A stretch of 64,000 bases of DNA from Theileria orientalis strain Shintoku (lineage: Eukaryota > Apicomplexa > Aconoidasida > Piroplasmida > Theileriidae), in contig NC_025260.1 in the NCBI RefSeq assembly GCF_000740895.1, forward strand, positions 2,522,001-2,586,000, read 5' to 3'. Both the position numbers and the translations under genes were made by a program. Shown here piece after piece: positions 32,288 through 47,543 of this stretch; position 1 is the stretch's first letter; each line of letters begins with the position of its first letter. The notes under the pieces are model-generated. The model did not search any database. It was not told where the DNA came from and worked only from the letters and a program-made list of their open reading frames with translations.

Positions 32288-32668
32288 CTACCTGTAACGC
32301 AAACTAACTCGTTGACCAGAGCGTTTTAATTTCTTCTTAATAGCCAGTCTTATGGTTTTGTTTTTACAAGTTAAGCGGTTTATTACTGTATTATAGATTA
32401 AAATAGGACGAAATACCTCCTGATAAATGTAATTGTAACAATTAATAGGGGATTTATGAACATTAAAGGATTTATTTAAACATTTTACATAATTACTGTA
32501 AAAATCAAAACAACCAAAACTAGTATAGTTAGATATAAGAGAGGAATTTAGTATATTATTGTCTCCAACGACCCTTCTATTGGAACTAAAAAATGGAGAG
32601 AAGTTATTGACATGGCTCGTTAACAAATTATATTTTATTTTCGGAACAAATTTACTTAAATACAACAT
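32288..32668 (-). CDS. Basic organellar protein, possibly bL35 ribosomal protein
   Basis: A single frame encodes 126 residues. The first 95 are Asn/Ser/Tyr/Phe-rich and basic, like an apicomplexan organellar transit region (MLYLSKFVPKIKYNLL...). The last 25 (TCKNKTIRLAIKKKLKRSGQ and RVSLRYR) resemble the start of bacterial-type ribosomal protein L35 (K-T-x-x-x-A-x-K-R-x-K-x-T/S-G). The family normally continues for about 35 more residues. Here a stop follows RYR, although a GT follows at the same place and a further exon cannot be excluded. Mitochondrion or apicoplast location is inferred. An unrelated short basic protein is the alternative. Confidence 0.42.
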   Translation of the reverse strand: MLYLSKFVPKIKYNLLTSHVNNFSPFFSSNRRVVGDNNILNSSLISNYTSFGCFDFYSNYVKCLNKSFNVHKSPINCYNYIYQEVFRPILIYNTVINRLTCKNKTIRLAIKKKLKRSGQRVSLRYR

Positions 32669-32829
32669 AACCTACATCAATTAAAGAAGCTTGGTACGAT
32701 GTATTATCTCTTGTTGCCTCACAACCTTGACCAATATTTCATCGTTTTGTTGAATTTTTACCAATAGATCAACTAGTAACCAAGTAATAATATTTAATAT
32801 GTTATTAAAAACCATAATAACAAGAAAAG

Positions 32830-35418
32830 TTAAAAATGTGTACTGTGTTTGTCCAATTTTGACTCGTATGTTGGTGCCCCTGGAATTATAATGGATTCCT
32901 CATCATATCGATTCTTTTCCTATATCAACAGTTAGAGAATGGCTTATAATAATAATAATAAGTAGTCATTAACCATTGAAAATTCTAATCATAATCTGAA
33001 TTGTCTAAACACACCTGTGGAATCCTAATACGTGACCTTCGTCTTGGTATTATTTGCAAAAACCCATCTGGAGATCTTTTCATTTGAATAAATTCTTGAC
33101 TATCGGATGCCTCAACGTGTTTATCAGGGGTCCTATTAGCATAAGTCAGACATCCAAATGGATTAAATGGGTGTGTTATCTACTTGGATAATAACCTACT
33201 TTGGTAATAATTGATCCTTTTTAAGTATTCCCCTTCTCCTGAGGAATTCAAGGTTTTTAACTGCCTTGGTCCTATGAAATGCAATTAGTGTTATCCTTGG
33301 TGCTAGTAAAATACTCGTACTTTAGCTACTACTCACATTAGATAATACTTCTTCATTATCTTCTTTTTTCTTGGCCCAAGCACGCTTTTATTATTCGCCA
33401 TTTTCCCCTTTTTAGACATCAGCTTACTTCCCTTCTTGGGTACTTTCACACCTCTAAAAAGGCTATTAAATGAAATGGATACCTCGTTTTCAGTCGTTTC
33501 AGTATAGACGACTGGTGCAAGTGCAGCTTTCTGCTAAGCTTCGGGGTTAAATTCCTGAATTCGAACTTTGAGAACGATTTAGAGTGTGCTTGAATTTCTT
33601 TAACCAGTGACATATTTTTGTTGTTAAAAAACGCGTAAACCTCTGTAACAATTATCATCAGGAGAGTTACAAGAACGCCAATACAGCCTAAGTGTAAACT
33701 TCTAAATCTAATTTATATACTAAGCATCAAAGTACCTTTTCCCTTCCCGGATAATGAGGATATGCAGTGTACATAATCATTGAAATCCTTCGGAAAATCG
33801 TACAGTATTACCTGATTTATTTTACAATCCAACTTGTATCTAGCTGTAAAATTAGTTGTTATCAGTATGCTTGATCCCGTTTGAAACGCCTTCAAATTAT
33901 TTGTGCGTTCATCATAGTACATTCCTCCGAACAGGTTAATGGCCTTAAATCCTCGGTCCAAAAGTGAATACTTGAGAAATCTATGTAAAAGGTTAAAGTT
34001 AACTCAACTCACATGTTACATTTGTGATTTTTACAGTATATAACTGTTTTGTTTCCATTTTTATAATCGGTATTGAGGTGTGTGTCAATGTTGATATGTG
34101 GCGCCACAGTTGTGTGATTCACACCCTTATGGCTTAAACTGACTGCATCGGAGGTCTTATTACCACTATTAGGCACGTTTAGTTCGTGCAAAAGATCAAT
34201 CAGTAGCTCCAAACGGTCACTATTTGAGGTGTGTATGAATATTTTCTTAACATCATCCAGGTTATCCCCCTGCGTTTCTATAACATTCAATTCACTCTTA
34301 GCGCCGTTTATATCACTGTCAGCGTTGTTGATATGAAGCGACAGCATTTGTTCAAGGTTATTCATCATCGGTTCCGTCTTAAACCTTGATACATACAGTA
34401 GATTCAACCCATTTGAGTATATCAAGTTGATAATATCATTAATCTTTTCCAGATATTCCTCCTCGTTAAGCAGATCAGCTTCCTCAAATACAATGAGTTT
34501 AATAAACTTAATATCAATCTTAACGTTATCCAACCTTCCGTTTAGACTCCTGTAAAACATTTCAGGAGTTGCGATTACCACATCAACATTGCCTTTGCTG
34601 TTATTACCCAAATTCCCATTACTGCCTGATCCACCATTATCACAGTTCACTGTAATTGATCCTTGTGCCTGTACTTTATAACCTTTTCCACCTGCCAACA
34701 AACTCGATCTAATGTTAATTTTTGAGCAGAGATTGTGTATATTCATCCCCAATTCTCTGAAAGGCACCAATATGATGGCGCAAGGTACTACATACGAGTT
34801 CCAATTAAATTTAGGAATTCCGTTTATTTTTTTAACGCCAGGAAGATGAAAGGCTTTGTAGCCCTTCAAATTACCATAAACCATCATCTTTGATCTATAA
34901 CAGTCTCTGTTTACCATAGAAGCCTCATTGGCTGGGTCATTCACGACATCCGAAAGAGCCAGCAAATAAGAGCTCGTTTTACCTGAATTGGTACCACCAA
35001 CTACAAGAGAAATACTAGAATCTGATGTGTGATCATATTTGTAATTGTTTTGTTCAAAACTATTGAGTTTATTAATCAAATCAAGTCGTTTTGTGTACCG
35101 GGATTTAACCCAGTTAAATACATCAGATTGAAATTTGTCAAAATCATTATAATTTAACCTTCTTAATACATCTCTAGTTTGATAATACAGATGATATTTA
35201 GTGGTTAAATTGAATGATTTATCGATGGAATGTATAGAATTTAAAGGTTTATCTAAACCGCTAGGCACATTTGAACAAATTGATAAAAATTTGTATTTTT
35301 TAATTAAATATTTATTATACAACGGTAAATTGTTTTTTCTTTTAAACAGATTTAAACTAAAACTACAGTAATGTCTTATACAGGGTTTAAAATGTAAACC
35401 GGGGTAAAAAACATTCAT
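32830..35418 (-). CDS. Degenerate DEAD-box-like helicase protein, probably organellar, with basic C-terminal tail
   Basis: The large first exon (35418 to about 34013) encodes an N-terminal targeting-like stretch (MNVFYPGLHFKPCIRHYCSF) and helicase domain 1. Motif I is GGTNSGKTSS and motif II reads FEEAD, where DEAD is expected. SAT is replaced by YVSR. The second lobe follows (FLKYSLLDRGFKAINLFGGM...), with a motif VI region DYVHCISSLSGKGKG that lacks the usual HRxGRxxR arginines. Further exons give a basic tail (RGVKVPKKGSKLMSKKGKM and beyond) ending KLDKHSTHF at 32830. One junction near 33200 could not be kept in phase, so the 3' third may be mis-spliced in this model or be a separate small gene. 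ATP hydrolysis is doubtful; RNA binding in an organelle is inferred. Confidence 0.62.
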
Positions 35419-36145
35419 CAATATACTTTATTATTAAAAAATATGTGTTAAAGTTTAAATATAAACTAAAAATGATAAATATACAGAAAAGTGGTGACAA
35501 AAATATAAATAATAATTAAAAATTTGGTTGAGTTGGAAAATGTGGACCTTCCTACAATAATTTCTATTCTATCCATCAAATTATATTCATTTATGATGGT
35601 ATATAAAAAATAAAAAATAAACAGAAGTTAGACCATAAATTATATAAAATAATATCAAGGACTGATATATATACAAAATTAAAGACTTATATGTATATAT
35701 AATTTAATATAAAATTAATATATTAATGTTATGGAAATTTGCTTATATTAAAACAAATTAAATAGTAAAATTGTCAATATCTGATTTATTTAAAATTGAT
35801 GTGTGGTTACAAATATAAGTTTAATATAGCTTCAAATGTAATCTGTATTTTATATTATAGCCATGTATATTTGTTGTATTAATTTTATTGGTTTTTAATT
35901 GTAAATTTAGCTTATATCTAGTAAATCATAAATGTGCTCCGTGAGCCTGTATCATATTTGCAGATTTGATCTAATAATTGACTTTCAAAATCATGTATTT
36001 TAACTTTATCATTCTAATATTAGTAGAATAACAATTTTAATAATGTATAAATGTATCATAGAACAAAAAGAGCTAAACACGAAGCAACTCTGATAGTTAC
36101 AAATATAAAATAAAACTCAATAGGTACCAATTTGAGTTATAAACA
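35419..36145. promoter_or_regulatory. Divergent AT-rich intergenic region
   Basis: About 725 bp separate the degenerate helicase and the SAC/5-phosphatase, which are transcribed away from each other. It is extremely AT-rich, with long ATATAA stretches between about 35620 and 35720. No exon or RNA gene is supported. Confidence 0.4.
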
Positions 36146-39100
36146 ATGGATGGAATATATATTCTTAAAACATTTACGTCGTGGTACAGTATCGGATTAA
36201 ACCGACTTTTGTCGGAAGAAAACTACAAAGTAGACTCAGAGAGCCCAGATGTACACGACGTGTTCGACGACCTGAAGGACTACACACTCAACGACACAAA
36301 AACACTGTGGATAGATAGGTCAACGTGCCAAGTAAGTGAGTCGCTGGTACCTTTGACGGAAGAAGAGCCAATAAGTGAGAATGTAATAGACGCCTTCCTG
36401 GGCATAGTGGAGGTGATGAACACATATCACTTGGGAGTAGTAACGAGGTCGGAAGTAGTGGCGGAGTTGGATCTGGATAACCTGGGGTTCAATAGGAGAA
36501 GTAAGAGTAGAGTAATGACAATCAAGGAGGTCAAGTTCCTGCCAATAAGGTCCCACCAGGACGTGACCTACGGAAGCGGAGATGTCTTTAGTTTTGACGC
36601 GGCAATGAATCAGCTGAGCCCAGGAACGAGTCCGTCGACAAACATAATGGGATCTAGTAATCTGGCGAACCTGGCGACGGTGATGAACAGCAATAACACA
36701 CTAGGAGACCCAGGGCAATACCAGATGCAAGAGGAGGTGTTCAAAGTGCTGGAAAACATGGAAAAAATACTAGCCACAGGGTACTATTACTCGTACGACA
36801 CGGATCTGACAAACACAATGCAGTCATTATACCTAGAAGGAAGAGTGCCGCTGAGAAGGATGATGAGTACCACAAGGAAGTCAGGGAGGCCTGCAGAGGA
36901 GGATACGCAGGGTACGCCAAGTAAGCTGGGCAAGTCACCAGGAACAGAAGATAGTCACCGGAAAAGGAAAGTCGAAGCATCCGAAGGGAGCGACAGCGAA
37001 TACGAGAAGAATAGAGAAGGAAGAAAGGAGCTGTTGAAGGAGATAATGGATAGAAATAGAGCACTCTACGAAGTGTCGAAGAGAGACTTCAACTGGGGAT
37101 ATAAAATCTCGCAAGTACTGCCGAGAAGGTGGAAGACAGTGTTGGTGCAGGGCTACGTGGGATACAGAATCAGCCACCTGAACGAGGAGAAGATGGAGAC
37201 GCTGATCATAGGAAGAAGGAACGTTAAGAGGTCAGGAACGAGGTATGTGGCGAGAGGAATCGACGAAAAGGGAAACGTGGGAAACTTCGTGGAAACGGAA
37301 GTGAGAGTGCGAATCAACGAGGAAAAATGGTACTCGTATACGCAGCACAGAGGCTCAGTGCCAGTGTTCTGGGAGCAGATGAACGTGACGGCGCCAGTGC
37401 TGCTGTACAACTACCACCACAACATACGCTCGTTCAAGAAGCACGTGGAAGTGCTGAACGAGTACTACAGGCCGAACGAATACCAGTTGTACGTAAACCT
37501 GCTGGACGTTAAGGAAAATGAAAAGGTGCTGACGGACTCGTTCATGAACGTAGTGGACGACTACAACAGAGCACAGGGCGTCGAAAAAAGTAAAATCAGA
37601 GAAGGAAGGAAAGCAGGAGGAAGTAATAGCGGGTTGGAAGGAGAAAGCAGCGGAGTCAGTGACTACGGATTGGGAGAGGAGGAAGAGGAGGTGTCTGGAA
37701 AGCGAAGAAGTAAGGTAGGAATGATAGACCTGGTAAACTATAACTACAACGTAAACGCAAAGTGGAACACACACGAAATAATAATCAAGTACATACTGGA
37801 GGAGTTGAACCACGAGTTTAACAATATCGGATACTTCGACGAGGAAAAGTACCTGGAAAACGTAGAAAGGAGAGGAATCGTAGGAACTGAGCGAAGGAAA
37901 AATTATGGTGAAATAAGCGAAAACAGTAGTGTTATAGGGAGCGTGAGCTCAAAAAGGAGTAGCAGAGCAGGAAGTGGAAGTGAAAGCGTCGACAGCAGTA
38001 GTTCGAGCAGTAGTAGCCACAGCAGAGATGAGAGCGCACAAGACACCTCAGGAGAAGAGCTGGATAGAATACTGGAAGAAAACAGAGATGAGTTCGGAGA
38101 AGATCTCGGGACAAGCGCAGAGTACAGGAGAGGGAAGGTGGAACAGCGAAGTCGTAGTGGGAAAAGAGACTGCACTGAGTCAGGTGAGGAAAGGGAGGGA
38201 GTATCGATTGGAAGTAGAAGGAGTAAAAGAGATAGAGAGTTGGAAGGAAGGAGAGGGTTGCAGAGAGGAATAGTGAGGACTAACTGCCTGGACTGCCTAG
38301 ATAGAACGAACATATTCCAGTGGATGGCGAGTTGGGTGGTAGTGAATAAGATACTGAATAACAGAATGGCAAGTTCAACAGGAGGAACGAGCATACTGAA
38401 CACGAGCGCGGAAGGTGGCTTGTTAGAAGAAGCAACAAGGACAGAAGCAAACTTCAGTAGACTGAAGGAGATGCTGCTGACGCCAGAAGGAGGGACGAGA
38501 GAAGAAAGCACGCTCTTTACAGCCTTCACGGACCTGTGGTGCGGCCACGGAGACGCGATCAGCATACACTACTCAGGGACGCCCTCGACGCTGTCGGAAA
38601 GAGTGAAGCAGACGAACACGAGTCTTAACTCACTCTTCCACTACAGCAAGACGATGGTGCAGAGGCTCTACCACTCGCTCTTCCAAGATAACCAGAGGCA
38701 GGCAGTGTTTAACATACTCTCTCCGTACACTGCGACGGGCACAGGCACGGGTCAGAGAGAGCAGGAAGTCCTGCTGCTGTTGGACCCAGTGGACGTGGAA
38801 AGAAAGGAGCAGGAGCAAGAAAGACTGATACAGGAGAAGCCAGAAGGAAGGCACCTGAGTAGAGCAAGCGGCGTGGCGAGCAGAGTGGTGCAGAAGGTGG
38901 ACCAGGTGGTGAGAGGAGCAAGAGAAAGAAGACTCCTTAACACAAAGTACTACATCCAGGACCCGTTCAACGCAGAAATTAGCAGAGAAGGAGCAGGGTC
39001 ATTCACATCAGGGCACGAAACGACGGCCTCGGCAGGAAGAGGCTTCGAAGTGCCGTACTCAAGCGACAGCGACACGTACACAGAAAGCGGGAGAGCGCGC

Positions 39101-40754
39101 CAAAGCAGGGCGCAGGGAACGACCGACGGCTCAGACAGCATCTTCGACAAGCTGCAGAAGGAGATCATGAATAAGCTGACGATCAAGTCGCCGATTCTGG
39201 CGCCCACGGACCTGGGAACGAAGGGAGTGCCGGACCTGAAGCTGCTGAAGCAGCAGAGAGAGCAGCTGGAGGAGGAGTACGAGGAGGTGGAGGACCTGGA
39301 GGACGAGCTCGAGGAAAACCTGCTGAAGGCCGAGTTCGCAAGAAAGTCGCTCGACCAGCTGAAGATCTGGGTGGGCTCCTGGAACATAGGAGCGCACACG
39401 GTCGACGTCAACCAGGACGTGCTCGACTGGATGGAGCTGAAGAGGATGGAGTGCGACCTCTACGTGTTCAGCTTCCAGGAGTTCGTGGAGCTGAACTTCA
39501 TCAACATAGCCACAGGTACCTTTAAGAACGAGGCGCCCAGACGCTAAGCGGGCTAATAGTGTGTGTAATTGGTTATTTAGTTACAACGCCGGCTAAATAT
39601 TTAGTGCATGGGTTAACTAGTTACTATACGGACTACCCAGTTATAACATTGTTTCCAGCATAACTAATGTGTTCGCAGGTAGAACGGATGAAAACAAGGA
39701 GTACGAATTTGAGTATTTCGTAGAGAACATGTTTAAGCTGTCGACGAGCCACGGTTTCGAAAAGGTGACATCGATATCGATGACAGGACTGTACCTGGTG
39801 ATCTTCGTGAAAAGGTCTCTTAAGCCGCACATAAGAGACCTGCTAATAACAAACGTGAAGACAGGGTTAAACTACAACATAGGTAGGTGCAATGGAAAGT
39901 TGTGAATACACAATATAGACTAACAACAATTAACATAGCAACAATAGAAACTGACAACAGTATTAACTAACAACAATTTAATAACAACAACCAACAACAG
40001 TATAAAATAACGATTATAGGGAACAAGGGGTCAGTAGGAATACAATTTAACCTGTTTGACTACACGTTGTCCTTCCTTAACATACACCTCAACTTCGGAA
40101 AGAACCTGAACGTGGGAAGAATAGAGCTCTTGGAGTACATACTGAAAAACGCATTCAAGGAGTTCAACAAAAACGTACTCGATAACGACATATTCATACT
40201 GGGAGGAGACTTCAACTTCCACGTGCAGCTGGAAAAGCAAGTGGTCCTGAACCTGCTGAAGAAAATGGAGTACACGAAGCTGCTCAACTACGACGAGTTT
40301 AACATGGCGAAGATGATAGGGATCCCGGTGATAAACAGACTCCACGAGGCGTCTATTCAGTTCCAGCCCACGTACAAGTACAAGGACGGGACGAAGTACT
40401 ACACGACGAAGAGGTCGCCAGCATGGTAAGAACACTTTATGAATACAGATAGAAATAAATGCAGATGTATAACCAACGATATAGATAGTTACACAACCAA
40501 CGATATAGATAGTTACACAACCAACGATATAGATAGTTACACAACCAACGATATGGATAAATAGAAATTGGCCAATGCTTAGTGAATATATGGCAGGTGA
40601 ATAATAATTGCAATTTAGGTGTGATCGTATAATATTTGGCGGAAGACTCTTTGAGTCCAGAAAGATTAACATATTAAGTTATAAGAGAAATGATAACTTA
40701 ATGATATCGGACCACAGACCAGTTTCATCCATTATATTAGTGGATTTGAAATAA
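36146..40754 (+). CDS. SAC domain plus inositol 5-phosphatase protein (synaptojanin/INP5x-like)
   Basis: Four exons (36146-39515, 39679-39882, 40020-40425, 40619-40754) join exactly in phase to 1371 residues. The N-terminal half is a SAC phosphoinositide phosphatase: its catalytic CX5R(T/S) loop is intact within RTNCLDCLDRTN, preceded by TQHRGSVPVFWEQ. Residues after about 1070 form a 5-phosphatase: WVGSWNIG, FSFQEFVEL, NKGSVGIQF, ILGGDFNFHV, PAWCDRI and SDHRPV. This fusion is the synaptojanin arrangement and could remove 4- and 5-phosphates from PI(4,5)P2 in endocytic or secretory traffic. Long Ser/Glu/Arg-rich inserts (about residues 240-300, 490-530, 590-720) interrupt the SAC domain. No Pro-rich tail is present. 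A coiled segment rich in Gln/Glu (KLLKQQREQLEEEYEE) links the two enzymes. Confidence 0.92.
40471..40560 (+). repeat. 24-bp tandem repeat in the last intron of the SAC/5-phosphatase gene
   Basis: Three perfect 24-bp units start at 40471, 40495 and 40519, followed by a variant partial copy at 40543. They lie inside the intron 40426-40618. Confidence 0.9.
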
Positions 40755-40876
40755 TTTGATTTAAAATTTAATGTATTAAAAGAATAAATGTGCACACCGT
40801 GAAAATAGTTAGTTGGTACAGAGATTAATGAGTAATTGGTAAAATACAAAATAAAAAAAATAAAAAAAGGATAGAG

Positions 40877-42938
40877 TTAGTAGTGATAGGACTTGTAGGA
40901 ATCCAGCAAGTGACTCGACTTAAAGAGTTCCTAAATAATACGTAAATTCACAATGAATGTGTGGTAGTTTTATCTAAGCAACCATTATGGTAAATGGGTG
41001 GATTTATAGGAATAAAAGAGTAACCAGGGTAACGACGAGTAGTGTACTAAACAAAGAGCACGTACCACCAGAAGATCCTTAAAATGGAGCAAGTCGACGA
41101 GACTGCAGACCTCACGGCAGGAGTGCATAGCGAGTTGAACGAAGCCGACGTCGGCGACGGGAACGCACAGGCGTCGGCCTAACATAGGGCCGACAGTGGA
41201 GCCGCAGGGCGTTTCATTGCCGACCCTGAACTCCTGAAGAGGCACGTTGGCAGTCCTGGCACACTGCTTCAGAAGGGCAGAGGCCTGGACCTCAGTGGCG
41301 TACCTGCCGTTGACATTCCACTTGAGGACGACGCCCTCGTGGAACATGGGCGAGTGCGTGGAGATGTGCTTCTCAGAGTAGTTGGGGTGGACGCCGTGAG
41401 CCATGTCAGCACTGACAACGAGAGCGCGGTGCCTAGTGTCGACCAGGGAGCTCCCAAGGGAGCTGAAGATCTTCTCAAGCCAGAGAAAAGTGACGTTGGA
41501 GTTGGCGCCGTAGCTGAGAGAAGAGCCGATTTCCTCGTAGTTGTAGCTTACGGTGACCACAACGGCGTCATTATTCTTATCTACAGCAGTTAAAATGAGT
41601 AAGCGTGGCTAGAGTAGTCACAATAAGAGTAAGTATATGTAAAGAGGTGGCTAAGGACAAGGACGGTAGTGGAAACAAGGAACCTACTCTGATCAGATAA
41701 AACGAAATCGGCAAAGGCGGCCACTGACCCGAAACACGATCCCAAGTTGTCAAGTCTGCCGCTAGAAACGAACTCCTGATACACTCCAGAAATGCACGAG
41801 GGGTTTGAGTCCATCAGGCACAGTTCGAAGTCAACCAAGTCCTCAACTTTACACTTCAATTCTCTATTCAAATCAATAATAGTTATCACAATTGTTACAG
41901 ATACCACTACTACCACAGTTATATAGAAACCTAAGTGTACTTGAATGTAAACGTACTCTGATAAGAGTTTTAGGAGGGGCTCAGTTTCACTTTTTGTCAA
42001 CTCGTGAACAAGCTCAGTACTCATAACCGGCTTCAAATGCGTATCCTAAAGTGATTATTAATATCCGATTAGCGTGAGAATGATTACAGAACCGAATAGT
42101 TAACGTTATCGTACTCTGTTCAACTTAAGTGACTCCCTTTCCTGTGATGTTTGTAAGTGTATTGCCAAATTTGGCAACAGTATTAGGGGCCTCTGGAGGT
42201 GTACCAGCTTCTCCTCGAGGGTGTCTAAATTACAGTGGTTTATAGTAACTGCTGAAAGGTACACTGTTGCGTAACTAGAAAATATCCTACCATTTGTCCT
42301 TACTACTACACGGCCGGCCAAACCTAAATCACGATCCATCCAGGTGTGCCAAAGACCGCCTCCGTAGGTGGTGACAGACAGCTTAAAACAGCGATTAACA
42401 GGACGCATTCAGCAGCATTGTTAGTTTGTTAAATACATGTGAGTGTTGTACATACCTGGTTAAATCCTTTGTTTTTTGTATGGCATTTCGAGTCAAGCTT
42501 GAGGCAAGGGGAGTCAGTGTGAGAACACACCAAAATCAATCCTCCCTTAGTAGGATTAAAGTTTTGGCCTATGAATTCATTATATGCCGTGATAATTTAC
42601 ACTTAAATCAACAAGTGGCAACGAGATTAGAGTAATGGTGACTGAATAATTAGTTGATGATGCATAGTTAACCTATGTTGAAAGCCATCATTGTCCCGTT
42701 GTTATTTGCAACATAATAGGTCTTTCCGTTCTCAAGCTTCCAAGGTTCACTAAAAACAAACAAGTAAAAGGGCGTTCACTTACGTTTCCCCGAGATGTGT
42801 AAGAGGAACGTTGTGGTCAGATAGGTATTTGACAAGGTGTTTAACGGAGTGAAAGGGAGAGCCAGTGGAGTTTAAAAATTTAACAAATTTTAAACCCAGG
42901 CTTTGAGCATCTTTTAACTTGGAAGTCGATAAAGTCAT
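40877..42938 (-). CDS. M18 aspartyl aminopeptidase
   Basis: Seven or so exons give a complete M18 metallopeptidase, which removes N-terminal Asp/Glu and forms large tetrahedral complexes. It begins [25 protein letters not shown] (family: FxxFLxxSxSPFHAV) at 42938. Zinc-site segments are visible in order: [34 protein letters not shown] and [12 protein letters not shown]. The active-site neighbour [20 protein letters not shown] and the end block [12 protein letters not shown] are also present. The last short exon reads [17 protein letters not shown] and stops at 40877. In Plasmodium this enzyme takes part in haemoglobin peptide catabolism; here a cytosolic peptide-recycling role is inferred, as no signal is present. 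It converges with the SAC gene over a spacer of 123 bp. Confidence 0.93.
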
Positions 42939-43089
42939 CTTAAAAGGAATAAAACTGAGATTCCACTAAGCCAGCCCAATTAAAATAGTTTAGTAGATAT
43001 AATGTTGAATCTGAGGACACAGGTTCTCATAAATGACCATTCCTCTTTATGTTCTATAAATATTCAATCCGTAGTTGTAACATATTAAA

Positions 43090-46465
<3,376 letters not shown>

Positions 46466-47543
46466 AAATAAAGAATAAAGATTTTAAAGGGAAAACTGGT
46501 CAAACAGAAGTTACACAGAAGATTGTGTTAAGTAAACTGGACTCCAGGTGGAGATTAAGGACATTGTGTGATTCACTTGATACTGTGACTATTGTGGTCT
46601 TGTTATAGAAAATTCTTAAGATAAACGTTTTAAACAAGTGATAATTGTAATAAAAAGTTTAAAAATACTTTATTTAGTGCGTTTTTAGAGTATATGGTAG
46701 ACGATAGAAGGATTAAGAGCTTTTGATAATAAAATAATAGAAGATGATAAAAAAAATAGGTTAATAGAGTTTAAATAAAATTAACATTAAGAAAAACGAT
46801 TAAAAGTTATATAGTTAATAGCTATTTAAATAGATGGTCTTATACATATGTGTGTCTGAACTCGGATTAATTATATATAGAACATTGAGTAAAATTAAAA
46901 TCTATTGATATAAACAGTAATAAAATAATAATAGAATTTGTTAGATGTATATAAACTGAGAAAAGAAAGACTAATTAATATAGAATAAAAAGTCAGAATT
47001 ATATACATGCATTAATGGATTCTACACATTGAAAAGTATAAATTGGTAAAATAAAGGAAATAAAGTAGTATAAAATGGGTAGTTCAAAAGGTTTGGGAAT
47101 TTCCAGAAGAAATTAATTAGTAAAAGGACAGTTAAAGTATAAAGAAGGAAACACAAGTTTGAACAGGCCCATTTTAAAAAATTTCTAAGGAATTGTATCA
47201 AAACTAAAAAAATAAAAAAGGAAATTAAAATGCATTTATTAAAAAGCCCAAAAAATAAATTTGGAGGTAATAATAACAAATTAATCATGGGGACGACCGA
47301 AATGAGGAAGATCGCAAGTTTACATACTTTATAATATATATATCCACTTAACACGTACTGATTCGTATTATGTGAGGAAAATCAGTATTTGTTAAGGCTT
47401 TAATCCGATTTGTCAATGAGAAAAGGGAATTTATATAATTTATGTACAATAAATATCCCAGCGTTTACAATTTGTTAAAAATAAAGAATATATTTTAAGT
47501 AGATTCCTCAATTGATTTATAATAATTTTAATTTCGGATTAAA
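46466..47543. other. 1.08 kb AT-rich intergenic region
   Basis: It lies between two plus-strand genes, CLPTM1 and the J protein. It is purine-rich and A-rich on the plus strand (AAAATAA, AGTATA words). A 110-codon hydrophobic frame on the minus strand at 47022-47354 reflects this A-richness and is not supported. The downstream part should include the J-protein promoter. Confidence 0.4.

Noticed and set aside
47022..47354. 110-codon hydrophobic minus-strand protein
   Set aside because: It mirrors A-rich plus-strand intergenic DNA (Phe/Leu/Ile codons) and has no family features.
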